A DNA stretch of 64,000 nucleotides from Mercenaria mercenaria (lineage: Eukaryota > Mollusca > Bivalvia > Venerida > Veneridae), in assembly GCF_021730395.1 (NCBI RefSeq), contig NC_069368.1, positions 16,758,001-16,822,000 of the forward strand. The letters are read 5' to 3'. This document shows positions 35,108-47,195 of the stretch, piece after piece (the stretch's first letter is position 1; every line of letters starts with the position of its first letter). The translations under genes were made by a program, and so were the position numbers. Under the pieces are notes generated by a model. The model searched no databases and was not told the DNA's origin. It was given only the letters and a program-made list of their open reading frames with translations.

Positions 35108-36144
35108 GCACAAAATGTGCATTTTGGGCCATATGTGCATCTCAATGCTCTCGCAAATTTCTTTAGAACTTCTGTATTTACTGTTATCTAAGTGAAAAAA
35201 TAGTTTTTGGACCAAAAGCTGGTAGGGTTGGGGGGGGGGGGGGGGGGGGTGCAAAGCATATGCTTAGTAACGCTTATTTTCCCTACACGGGTTCGACACG
35301 TGCTAATGTCCGACTTCAAACTTAGAAAATACATCTTAAAATGCATTTAATGACAGTTACACCAATAAAAGATTTAATACTGCCATATAATGAATTTGTG
35401 ATGTCAGTAAAATAAATGAATTGGGATATCACGAAAAAGTGAAAAAAAGAGAGAAAAACAGCACCACATTGATATACATTTACAAGAGACACGCGCGCAC
35501 TTAAAAAATAAGACAAGAACAAATGTGATTAATCAAAGTTCAATTATTTTCTTCTTTTTAATTTGTCGATGTAATTTCATTTTTTTTACTAAAACTGTGT
35601 TTTTAGACAATAATACATCTATGTCAAAAGAAAACTTCTCAAACGATTAGTTTATACAAGTCAGAACTTTTTATCTTAGCTTATATAAAGTTAATGTATT
35701 AACCGTGTTTAAACACGAGACTATGAATTTGCTATCAACTCATTAAAGAGCAAAATTCCATACGCATCGGCTAGTTTTAAGTATTATACGGTCATTTTAG
35801 GACAAAAAAACAAAAATGATAAAAGTCATGTTAAACTAGGACTCCTGTTATATACGTAGTCCATAAAGTAACACAGTCAAAGTTTGGAAGCAGAGACGGT
35901 TTGATAGTGTCTAATGAAATATGTAAGACCTCTAGTTCCTCTTTAACTGATATCTATAATTGAAACGTGTTGAATGAACTACATGATCCTGAAGAACAAA
36001 ATATGATGAAATCACCTAGTCTTTGTATGATGATGATACCTGTTATTGCCGCCAAGCGGCACCCTATTACTATATATTACATCTTGTCATTACGTATCAT
36101 AGAACGCAACCTTCAGCAAAAACTCAGTTATGCAGAACTCTTTT
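35108..36144. other. No gene seen; poly-G run
   Basis: AT-rich intergenic sequence with a G tract at about 35229-35249. No exon, MITE or tandem array is recognisable. Confidence 0.5.
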
Positions 36145-36357
36145 ACCCATAGCCTGCTATATTTCTAAAATGGACTGGTCCATCATTCAGTTTGGGCGTT
36201 GAATACCATTTATTATTCGAAGGGGTGTTCACTGAATCTTTACTGTCTGAATAGCGAACAGTGCACATCATGATCAGCCTGCACGGATGTGTAGACTGAT
36301 CTTGATCTGCAGTGGTCGCAAAGGCAGAATCACTTGCTGCCAGCAGGCTAAAGGTTA
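36145..36357 (+). mobile_element. MITE family M1 (copy d)
   Basis: Runs from ACCCATAGCCTGCTATATTT to GCCAGCAGGCTAAAGGTTAA, with GCAAAGGCAGAATCACTTG inside. It lies about 0.9 kb upstream of the first SOUL gene. Confidence 0.8.
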
Positions 36358-37241
36358 AAGGACCAGACATGCATATTTATAATATTGAGTTAAATTCCTG
36401 CTAGTTAAAACTAGTTAGATTCTTTGGAAGCATTGAACACAACAAAACAAAATAATGGCAAACTCGGTTTGATCGAGTCTGTTTGAGAGGCAATGGAAAA
36501 GGCAGCACCTGTCTGTAGCATAGAAACATAATGATGTTTTCGTATACTCATATGATTTAACAGAGAAGAGTAAAACTGTTTAATGAAAGATAAACCAAAG
36601 AAAATCTAAACCGTTCTTTGTGCCCCTTTTTGCTATATCTGCAACACATGGGAATAATACACACTTGGCAAACATATTTCTGTTGCTCATATCCTAGCAC
36701 CTATATACCGAAAAATGTGATCTTTACGCAACTCTTTTTTTAAAACTGGGTCAGAAATAAAAATTGAACGTAATGTAAATTCATTGTTGGTGAGAAGCAC
36801 GTGTTCAGACATTTTGTTCCGTTATATCACCATTTTATCAGAACATGTGGATATTCTATATATAAGGTAGAATGGTAGGCTGAAATTATTGCTTAGAGTT
36901 TATATATATAGTTAACAGCAAGTGCCAACAGGACTACTTAATTTAGCTTGTGTAAATATGTTATTGTCATTTGTTTTCAGAGATCATTTTAAGACTTAGG
37001 ACTTTGTAAACAAACTTCTTGTTTTGTGTTTCCTATAGATAAATATGCATACATTGTATACATACGCAAATTTTTCCGAAGTTGCGAAACTATAATTATG
37101 TAAGAAGTTAATCGAAATGCAATCATGTTAGTTCGGGACTTACTTTTTCTCAATAGGAAAACTATTAAGAGGGCTAAATAACTAATACTTACTGTCAAAT
37201 ATACGTTATACCTTTTATTTACCTATTTATCTATTCACAGA

Positions 37242-40211
37242 ATGGATTCCATGATGATAACGTGTGTGGTCGCGTGTTCAATCCTTGCTTGCCTCCAGAC
37301 TGTGATGGCAGCTGGATGGCCTGCTGGAGTGAAGACGCCATGGTTTTGTCACGACCTTGAATGCCCGGTCTACACTGTGAATGAAACGAATGCCGTGAGT
37401 ATACTATTTTAAGCAATATCGTTTACTCTTTTTCTGTGACAGCAGGATGCATATTCATCAATTTCGAGCCCAGTTTCTTAAAACCAAATACGGGTGCTTT
37501 GTGGAAGATGGCAGCCGGGACCGTAAAGCCCTATTTTAGTTTCTCGCATGATGGGCAAATACCAATGTTCCAGACTCCTCCAAGTGCTAACTTTAGATGT
37601 TCAGATAGCGTGAATTTATTAATCCTTAGTCTGCTAAATTTCTAAAATGGAATGGTCCATCATTCAATTTGGGCAATACCATTTATTATTCGAAGGGGTG
37701 TTCATTGTGCTGACTGCTACAAGTAGATACCGTCGTTTACATGACTGAAAAATATTGTTGAAAAAGACGTTACATACACACACGCACACGCACACGCACA
37801 CGCACACGCACACAAGGGGTGTTCACTGAAAATTTACTTACTGAATAGTGAACAGTCCGTACAGGCTGATCTTGGTCTGCACTGGTCGCAAAGGCAGAAT
37901 CACCTGCCGCCAGCAGGCTAAAGGTGAAAAAGACACTCATTCTTATTGTTAATTCAGCTGCATACAAACATAAGTCACTTACATGCAATTTTACAAAAAA
38001 AGAAGTTTATTCATCATTTCGTGGTGTTATCATCATCACATGTTAGCATACTGCAAGTCACATGTTTATATAACTTCATAAAAATCTCTGAGTATGTACT
38101 TCAAAAACGTTTTTGACTCTTTATACAGCCATGTGAGTACATCTGTTGATAATTATGTTCATTTTTTCTAGAACTTTGAGACACGACAATATGCACCTTC
38201 TGTATGGGTAGCAACTCGTGTGTCAGTTGTTAATTACACAAGAGACGCTAACAGAAAAATGTTTTACACATTGTTTCACTACATTTCGGGAAATAATTCT
38301 CGGCGTGAGTATATAGATATACGTATTCTTGATATTATTATTAACGCATCACCTAGGCATGTCTAATGTGCTGTTCAAGTGTTTATACATGTGACAGCTT
38401 TTAATAGAAAATGCCTTCGTGCAAAGGCCTAAACTTTCTGAGCCCGTATTGTCATAACTCTGTTTATTGCACTCTGTTCTAATTTAACAACGACCAGAAA
38501 AAGAAAGAAAAATTAGCACATATTATTGAAGTTTTAGTTTCAGACTTAAAGTTTTGATGAATATTGGCCGTGGCCGACTAAACCGATCTAGGCTCTCTAC
38601 ATTTCATGTTAATAAAATGTATTTCTTGGCTGATATTTAAAGCAACCCGTCTTCTATATCTCTCCACTACAATTTTAATCTGTGGTTGGCCTGCTTTGTG
38701 ATTTGCGGCGCCGTGCTCAATGCTTCCAAATAGTCTCCTCTTTACATTTACTTTTCTCTGAAAAGTTGTATCAATAACACTGTTTCACCTGTAGAGGTGT
38801 TTATGTTTTTGCTATATTATTTCTTTAATGACCGTAATAGCTAGTTTTAGCTTCTAAATAGTAAGATATGTATCACAAGCAAATTTAGGTTAGGGTATCA
38901 AGCATATCAAATGGCACAAACATGCTCTCCAGAATATTTGACTGATGCAGGAACAGTTTTTGTGTCCCATTATGGCGTCAATTGAAAACTGCTCTTCTTC
39001 CGCCGCATCACACAGTATCAATAATTCTAAACGTTGCTTTAGTTGCACTAATTATACCCCAACTCATTTAGAATCGTTTCATATGTAAATAGCAGTTTTA
39101 TGCTAGTATATATATTGTTCGTGAAAGGCTTTTAGAATGGTCTTGGTCTTGTCCTCTTAAATAAATATGATGATTTTTTTTTTCAGACTTAAAAATTCCG
39201 ATGACAGCTCCAGTGGTGAGACAAATAGATCCATGCCAGGGATCAAATTGCATGTCCAACTATACAGAACATTTCATGATGCCGTTTAACCTACAATCCA
39301 ATCCTCCAGTGCCAACAGAAGCTGGAGTTTTTATAAGGAGTCTGCCCGCAATGACCGTATATGTCAGGTATTACATACATTTTGGTATTGTCATTAGTCC
39401 AGTACATACCACTTAAGTAAAACAATTCAGTAGGCATTTTTTGTCTTATTTACTAGTTGTCGTTACTTATTATCATTCTCCAATTCTTCTTTACTATAAG
39501 CAATTTATATAAGTATAAAATATTGTTGTTAAAACTGACCGCATTGACTGTATACATCAGGGGCCGTATTCATAAAGCATCTTAAGTATAAGTATAAGAA
39601 ATTGATTATTTACTTAAGTATTACTTAGGTAAGAAATTTATTTTACTTAAGTATATTTGTTATTCATAAAACAACTTAATAAGTAATTATTGGCTTTTAT
39701 TGTGGACGAAAACATTAAAAAAACAACATTAATTTCAGACAGATACAACATGCACAATCATGTTTAAAGTGCTTTTATCTGAAAAACAACACTTTAATCG
39801 TACTCACGACGTCATTTCTTACGTATCTTAAGTTTAAGCTGTTTTATGAAAACTTATACTTAAGATGCTTTATGAATACGGCCCCAGGTATGCATTTATA
39901 GAAAGCCTACGACTGTTTTATTAACCATAATAGATTCCCGTTTTTATAGTAAATGTGTATTTATGTCAAAATAAAACTTGAATGTTAAAATCGAAAGCAA
40001 AACCAAAATAACCTCTTGATTGCTGTATCTGTTTTGCAGATCATACGGCGGCTATGGTTCAGAAGAACTGACCCAACAAAACCGAAAAGCTCTGGTTCAA
40101 GACTTGCAAGCTGCAAACAAGCAATTCAATCAAGACCACTATTATACCGCCGGATATGACGGACCCTATGCTTTTATCAGACATAATGAAGTTTGGCTTG
40201 CCGCCATTTAA
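37242..40211 (+). CDS. Secreted SOUL/HEBP-type heme-binding protein, copy 1
   Basis: Exons 37242-37394, 38172-38304, 39187-39367 and 40040-40211 join in phase to 212 residues. An acceptor (CTATTCACAG) sits one base before the ATG, so there is at least one 5' UTR exon upstream. Residues 1-23 form a likely signal peptide (hydrophobic ITCVVACSILACLQTVMA). The SOUL fold is recognised by FETRQYAPSVWVAT, FHYISGNN, IPMTAPV, PTEAGVFIRSLPAMTVYVR and YYTAGYDGPYAFIRHNEVW. SOUL/HEBP proteins bind heme or porphyrin; vertebrate HEBP1/2 are cytosolic, so a secreted form suggests extracellular heme or porphyrin binding. Four Cys (FCHDLEC, DPCQGSNC) could make disulfides, and N-x-T/S sites (NYT twice, NNS, NET) fit secretion. 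A polyadenylation signal is at 40598. The exact ligand is unknown. Confidence 0.93.
37618..37923 (+). mobile_element. MITE family M1 (copy e), interrupted by a microsatellite
   Basis: TAATCCTTAGTCTGCTAAAT at the left and GCCAGCAGGCTAAAGG at the right. The middle is split by about 90 bp containing a (CACGCA)n array (37770-37815), and the GGGGTGTTCA motif appears on both sides of it. It lies in the first coding intron of the SOUL gene. Confidence 0.7.
39560..39885. mobile_element. 326-bp MITE with a long perfect terminal repeat
   Basis: The first 34 bases (starting GGGGCCGTATTCATAAAGC) and the last 34 (ending GCTTTATGAATACGGCCCC) are exact reverse complements, continuing through ATCTTAAGTATAAGT. 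It lies in the third coding intron of the SOUL gene. Perfect ends suggest recent insertion. Confidence 0.85.
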
Positions 40212-40597
40212 AAACATTATTTTTTACATTTCAATAGTTTAGCATCACTCTTAGACAGCTTTACATCGATCTTGTTAAAAATGAGAAGTCACTTCCGGTG
40301 TTAGCAATTGTAAATAGGTACGGAAAATGTCTGATTCAGCCAGTTTTCAGCCGCATTTATAAACCAAAACTTATTGATATTTAATGTATGTATGTAGTAA
40401 TATGTAGAAACGACCATTATTGTCCGTCTAACTACCTCGCTATTGCTCAAATAATCTATTTAGTTGAAAATTCCATTGTATGATTATATGAGTGACTGTG
40501 TTGTTTATATGTAGTATTTATTATTTTTTGTACTGAGTATTTGCTGTATTATGACACAAGATATATAATGCTTTGTTTTATTACGTTTTTATTGTTT

Positions 40598-40603
40598 AAT
40601 AAA
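40598..40603 (+). terminator. Polyadenylation signal of SOUL copy 1
   Basis: AATAAA 387 bases after the stop codon, followed by a T/G-rich stretch (TCTTGTTGTATTT). It is the first canonical signal after the gene. Confidence 0.6.
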
Positions 40604-41483
40604 GCGCTTAAAAGCAATCTTGTTGTATTTAAGTGACATGTACCCAGTTATATCTAACTATGCCTCTACTATGCAGTTCCAATTAGTTCAAACCCAGAAT
40701 AACACGAACGCAAATTGATATAGACAAATCATTGAGAGGCGTATGATGATATATATGAATAAAGATACATGTTACATATGCGTGAAATATTCAAGGAGGC
40801 TTTGACATTAAGCTCACACATTTCCGTCTTGCTTTTAAGTTATACAGTGTTTGAAAATCTGGTTCCACGTTAGAAATATATGCATGTTTGCTCTGTTATA
40901 AACAGGTATAGTTTGTTGTTCTAACTACAGTGTAACGGAAACTTCAATTTAAATCTTTACAACGAAGGGCATTCACGCTTCTCAGAGTTCATATTCTATA
41001 CCTTCTATTTTTTTTTGTACATTTTTCAATATCTTTAATGGCAAATCAGCACACCGAATGGCTACCACTATTCGAAATTTCTCCTGAAAGTATGATCAAA
41101 TGTAAATAACGACTTGAGTAGGAGTAAGTAAACTAGAGAATGTTTTTTACAATTTTGCAAATAAATACCATTACGAACTTTTAGTAACATCGACTTAACG
41201 GAAAATCGATAAATTTGTCTATCTAAACAAAGAAGGATAAAATTATTTAAAATTAAACAGAAAAGGGCATTAAAAATCGGTACCCTACAAAATAAAGTGT
41301 TTTTTTTTCTGGATCTTATGAATATTTTTTCAGAAAAATATTTTAATATTTGGTTGGTCCTTTTTGTCTTTAACTAGACCCACCTCAGTTCATATAGACT
41401 CTGTAGGAAGCGGGACAAAAAATTGACTTCTTCAAATAGTCAAGGACCATTTACAGGAGTAAGCCAGCATAAATCGTATCCTC
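40604..41483. other. No gene seen
   Basis: AT-rich sequence between the SOUL polyadenylation signal and MITE copy f. No exon or repeat structure is recognisable. Confidence 0.5.
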
Positions 41484-41697
41484 TTTAACCCTTACCCTGC
41501 TAAATTTCTATAATGAAATTGTCCATCTTTCAGTTTGGACAGTACCATTAACTGTTAAAATGGGTGCATACCAAAAAGTTACTGACTGAAGGGCGAACAG
41601 TGAAGATCATGATCAGACTTCACGGATGTGCAGGCTGATCATGGTCTTCACTGGTCACAAAGGCAGAATCAATCGTGTTCAGCATGGTAAGGCTTAA
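41484..41697 (+). mobile_element. MITE family M1 (copy f)
   Basis: Ends TTAACCCTTACCCTGCTAAA and CAGCATGGTAAGGCTTAA. It is the closest relative in the window of the copy at 20041-20263. Confidence 0.8.
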
Positions 41698-41896
41698 ACT
41701 CCAAAACTGAAAATCCGGCGTCAATCAAGCCAATGCTATTACTGGAATACATAAAATAAAATTCCAAGTGCACATTTCATTATTCTATCGTTTGACTACG
41801 ACATTTTAAGATAACTTCAAACCAATAATAAAGATCAAACAATACAGATGCAGGAAAAGACAGAAACAAATATATCATAATGTTGCCACAATAAAG

Positions 41897-42149
41897 AACA
41901 AGAGGGCCATGATGACCCTGGATCGCTCACCTGAGTAATATGAGCTACATGTTTCAAATGTCAAACTGATGCTAAAATATTAAGAAAGTAGGCCAGTAGG
42001 TGACATTTATGGTCACTGAAAGTGGGTTTTAAAGGCCGACTTTGGTAGTCCAGGGGAACTTTCGGATAACTGACATTTATTGCTAACTCAACTCAGCTCA
42101 ACTCAAATATTTTATTGCATTAAACATACAATTATATGTTTATAGCAAA

Positions 42150-42226
<77 letters not shown>

Positions 42227-43542
42227 AATAACTAATGACTCACTGACCCAGCAATCTGACCACAAGTATTATCTCCAGTAGGGTGTGAAATGTCTATGTT
42301 TCATGGAATTCTAAATGATTCCTCAGAATGTTTGATAAACATAAAACACATTGCAGATTTGTTGAAAATCTTTTAATCAAAACAAGGAATATATGTTGCA
42401 CCTGATTTTCTCCATGTTTTTTTTATAAACATTTTTATTGCAGCAATAGCAAAGCAAAAGTGTTATGTTTGGAAATCTTTATGGAAAAACTAGAATACTA
42501 GAATAAATCAATAATAAAATAATAGTTTTGTGTACATAATGCATTTGGGCTTCATGATGTTTTCAAGCAATACTGATGATATATTATATGGCACATTTTA
42601 GCTAAAATAAAAGACATTTGCCATGCAGTGAAAATCATCTACTGTAAGGCACATACATATTGTAATCAGATTTGACCTATTGTTTTTATTATTGTTGACA
42701 GACATACATAAGGATTGACATACAAACAGACACACATAGAGACACAGATACAGGCATACAGACTACTCCAATTTATGGCCCATATACCAGTATGGTTGTA
42801 CATAAGGGTTTTGATACAATCCTGGTGTGAATGACAGCATACATTCAGGCATCATCAGTACACATTATTCTTACGCTCTCTTACATTCTCTTTTATCCTT
42901 GTCCTGGTAAGGTACCAAATTCTTTCCTCCTAAACTACCTATAACTCTCCAAACCAGTTTATAAATACTTTTCTGGTTCAGAGGATTGTATTCAGAGGGT
43001 TCCTGACAGAAGGATGGATGGACGGACGGATGTACCCCCATTCCCCCCCCCCCCCCCCCCCCCCCCCCCACCCCCCACAAAAAAAAAAGAAAAGAAAAGG
43101 ATGGACTTGATGTTTATGGCAATGTTAATGGCATAGCCAATTATGATGAATAAAGTGATAATGAATAGAGGGGTACATGATTTATTTGTATGTAGAATAA
43201 TGAGAAGAAAGTGTTTTTATATTTAAAGAAATAACTGTATAATTTAAGTAAAATAAGCCAATTGGAAAAGTCAGTACTATAAACTAAAAAACTACTAATC
43301 ATATAAACATGAAATGTTATTCATAAACTAGACCTTATGAATGTAATTACGGTATAAAGTTGGCATTCTTTTCAAGCACCTAACTAAAATTGTACTCACT
43401 GAATTTCTTGTTGGAGTTTGTCACTTGCATGCACATGTAAAATGAAGACCATAATTTAGTAATACTGATTCTTTTTGTCATATAAGATATATATTTATCT
43501 TTTTATTTGATCATTGTATTTCAATGTTTTATGTAATGGGTA

Positions 43543-43583
<41 letters not shown>

Positions 43584-45311
43584 AAATTAAATTGAATGAA
43601 ATTGATATTTATAGGAATTGTAGTATTATTGTACCATTAAACATTTTGTAATATGTTATGTTATGTTAAAAGTACAGTGCTGATATATGGTTCCTTTAAT
43701 TTGATTCTTTCTTTCTCACATTTTTATTTGCAAAATCCAGATTACTTCAATGTCCTGAGATGACCTGAGCTAACCCCAGAAATTTCTACAGATGTTATCA
43801 ATCCCTGGAATTCACACCAAGAAATGGTGTTAACTTTATGGCCTGAACCCACAATGTGTTAATGATATGTGCCAATTATCCAAAAGTTTCCCTGGACAAC
43901 CCAAGTCGGCCTTTAAGATCGGCGTGCAAAACTGTACATGTCATCCAAAGTTCAAGGCTGTATCTTAGAACACAAGAAAGTAGGTCAGTAGTTCACATTC
44001 ATGGTCGCTGAAAGTCAGTGCTAAACTGTACATGTCAGAAAAATTTCAAGGCTGTATATTAAAAAAAAACAAGAAAGTAGGTCAGTAGGTCACATTCATT
44101 GTCACTGAAAGTCAGTTTTAAGGTCGGTGTGCTAAACTGTACATGTCATCCAATTTTCAAGGCTGTATCTTAAAAAAACAAGAAAGTAGGTCAGTAGGTC
44201 AAGGTCACAGTCAAGTGATCCCTAATCGCTTGGGAGTCATCAGGTAATTATAATTAAACAGTCTAGGAAGTATGATCAGATAATTTTTGAAGTATTTGGG
44301 CCTCTTTTCACCCCAGGGGCATAATTTGAACAATCTTGTTAGAGATCCACTAGACAATGCTACATACCAAATATCAAAGGCTTGGGGCTTTAACTTTCAG
44401 ACAGGCAGATCTTTAATTTTCCAATATAAGTCTATGTTAAACTTAGTATCCCCAGGGCGGGGCCTTTTTTCACCCCAGGGACATAATTTGAACAATTTTG
44501 GTAGAGAAACACTAGGAAAGGCAACATACCAAATATCAAAAGCCTAGGCCTTGCAGTTTCAGGCAAGAAGATTAAAAAAGAAATTCCTATATAAGTCTAT
44601 GTAAAACTTGAGATCCCCCGGGGCAGGGCCTCTTTTCACACCAGGGGCATAATTTGAACAATTTTGGTAGAGGACCACAAGGCAATGCAAAATACCAAAT
44701 ATCAAAAGCGCAAAGGCCTTGCAGTTTCAGACAAGAAGATTTAAAAAGTTTTTTCCTATAAAAGTCTATGCAAAACTTGAGATCCCCGCGACAGGGCCTC
44801 TTTTCACCCAAGGGGCATAATTTGAACAAGGCAATGTTACATACAAAATATCAAAGGCCTAGGTCTTGTGGTTTTAGGCAAGAAGATTTTTAAAGTTTTA
44901 TATAAGTTTATGTAAAACTTATGACCCCCGGGGCGGGGCCTCTTTTCGCCCCAGGGGCACAATTTGAACAATCTTGATAGAGGACCATAAGATGATGTCA
45001 CCTGCCAAATATCAAGGCTCTACGCCTTGAGGTTTTGGACAAGAAGATTTTTAAAGTTTTTCCTTTCGGTTGCCATGGCAAACAGAATTTTACATGGAAT
45101 TTAATTCTTTGAACAATTTTGAAGGGGGGGGGGGGGCACCCAAGGATCATTCCTGTGAAGTTTGGTGTAATTCTGTAATTAATTTCTGTTAATTCTTAGG
45201 AGAAGATTTTTGTAGAAAACGTTGACGGACGCACGACGCACGATGCACGACGCATGACAGACATTAAGCGGCCACAAAAGCTCACCATGAGCCTTTGGCT
45301 CAGGTGAGCTA
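41897..45311. mobile_element. Pearl-like element C, interrupted by a transposon
   Basis: Starts AACAAGAGGGCCATGATG. A perfect 11-bp subterminal inverted repeat flanks it: GCTCACCTGAG at 41925-41935 and CTCAGGTGAGC at 45299-45309, the latter closing a 3' hairpin and followed by TAAAAA. The core units with AAAGTAGGTCAGTAGGTCAC (43977, 44076, 44187) and then units of about 160 bp with CCCCAGGGGCATAATTTGAA (about 44312-45020) resemble those of element B. A GACGCACGACGCACGATGC stretch precedes the 3' hairpin. The block 42033-43912 is a later insertion. Confidence 0.85.
42033..43912. mobile_element. 1.9-kb TTAA-flanked transposon nested in element C
   Basis: Target TTAA at 42029-42032 and 43913-43916. 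Terminal inverted repeats of about 40 bp start AGGCCGACTTTGGTAGTCC and end GGACAACCCAAGTCGGCCT. Joining the flanks restores the core unit (GAAAGTGGGTTTTAAGATCG), which matches the neighbouring unit GAAAGTCAGTTTTAAGGTCG. The interior is AT-rich with (AT)n(AG)n at 42154-42222, a C tract near 43045-43069 and (AT)n near 43550-43580. No transposase frame is visible, so it is probably a non-autonomous piggyBac-type element. Confidence 0.88.
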
Positions 45312-45475
45312 AAAAGTAAACACGCGCACTATATGCTCCAAAATTTGCTGTATGTATAGGTTATAAGTTGAATACAGCAGTTTTAAGATATTTATTTCAA
45401 GCGAGCGGTAGCAAAGCGAGAAAATAATGTCTTAAAAATGCTGTATTCAACTTATAATCGGCTTACAGTTTGCAG

Positions 45476-46258
45476 GCAATAGTAACATGTACAGGCGGTA
45501 ATTCCATCCAGTTTGGGTATAGTCATGGCATCGATCACTATATGGAATGTGTGTTTAAAACATCTCCAGAACAGACTCGCTTTTCACTCCCAGTAAAATA
45601 CATTTAGGTTTAGGAGTATATCATGAAAACACATAACTATTTGGTAAACAAACAACATATTTATCAACGATCTACCTGCCCAATACATTTACGACTGGAT
45701 ACTTGAAATATTCTCAAAAAAAAACTCTTTAAAAATGAATGCCATTTGTAAAGAAATAAAAACAAGCCGTTGCTGAAAAATAAGTTCCATCTAGTTATTA
45801 ATTTTCTAATTTTGAAAGATTTCTCTTAATACATGTAGTTATTCAAGTTATGTAAAAAAATGAAGGAATATTAACTCCATTGCACACACATCCATCTTCA
45901 TGGTGTAATGGTGACTCCTGCTGTGCTAATTGCCCTCTAAATAACAATTATAACGTAATCACTCGTATAAGCAGCAGATTATGTTGGGGTAGCAATGAGT
46001 TTATTGAATTAGGTAATGGGGGGACTTCTTAAGTAGGGGATCTTGGTTTTAAAGTTATATTTTGAGTGTCTGAGGAAAAATACCCAGGTAACGGGAACAA
46101 CTTTTCAGGTAGTCCAACTCGTCACGTAATTGTCACTTTCATTTCATTTCAGATGTGACGCTTTGGACGGACCGTCAAGAGAGGTAGCCAGAGTCACGGA
46201 TTGGGGCTACTTTTCAGGCAGCGACTCCAAAAGACAAAGTCGAAGACAAAGTGGCTAA
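45476..46258 (+). CDS. Two candidate exons of an unrecognised gene
   Basis: Candidate exon 45476-45592 follows TTTGCAG and ends before GTAAAA. It encodes 39 residues, including TCTGGNSIQFGYSHGIDHYM and ECVFKTSPEQ, with two Cys. Candidate terminal exon 46153-46258 follows CATTTCAG and encodes CDALDGPSREVARVTDWGYF followed by a basic, Gln/Ser-rich tail ending RRQSG and TAA at 46256. Both look protein-like, but their phases (0 out, 1 in) do not match, so an exon between them or an alternative splice site is needed. AATAAA occurs at 46562. I do not recognise the family. Upstream exons could lie beyond element C. Confidence 0.28.
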
Positions 46259-47195
46259 AAACTATGAAAACTTTCGTAAAGTGCAATAATTGATTATATT
46301 ACTCGGATGTAATTACAAATACACCAAGACGAAGACGTGTAACAGTTTCCAACCTTCCCTCTGTGTAGTATTAACATTTGGAAAACCAAGTTAATGTTCA
46401 ACAATTATTACAAGCTCACAATATTAGTAAAATCAGACATAAATATAACAGTATATTGATATCGGTGTTTCAGTTAAAGAGCTGTGGAGAGCCATTTTCT
46501 TAGCGTCTTTTTTGCATTGAAAGGGTAACTAGTAACACAAAAGCCCCTTTTACAACAAACCAATAAAATTTAATATCCACATGACATGATTTTTATCTTG
46601 ATTAAAATATTTATTGCAGATATTACAAGATTAATACTTTGGACTGCCACCTGAGAAGCCAGAGCCCGGCTACAAAGATTCCTAAAAAAATACTTCTCGC
46701 TGAAAGAAAATGTCACAATAATGTAATATAATGTAAGAGCCGGGATCAGCCGATTATTTTGAAACTTTCAATATTCCTGATATATGAAAAACACTTAATA
46801 CACTGGTATATAACATATACTTTGGACTTGTCTAGGATGAGTTAACTGTAGTACATATGTTTAAACGTCATCGAATATTCTTATTCCAGTAAGACGTTCT
46901 GAAACAGGTGAACGATTAACCCCCCCCCCCCCCCCCCCCACCCCACGCCCCCCAAAAAACCACACCTCTCTTCTAAGATCTCACAAATGATTTTCAAGTT
47001 GATTAACGGCGAACAAAGTATTCTCATAATTTTTCTTGACATTGCTGCAGCCTATTCTTTGCAATGAATTATATACAGTGTACCTTAGAATATAAAAAGC
47101 GGCAGTTCAAGTTCTTACTTATTTACTCAGCATTTGATTTATTCCTATTTCTAACAAAGTATAATTCTCTTCCTGGTAAGTACGGTGGCACAGAG

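Noticed and set aside
42154-43582. (AT)n, (AG)n and poly-C tracts as possible regulatory structure
   Set aside because: Ordinary simple repeats, and all of them lie inside the nested transposon.
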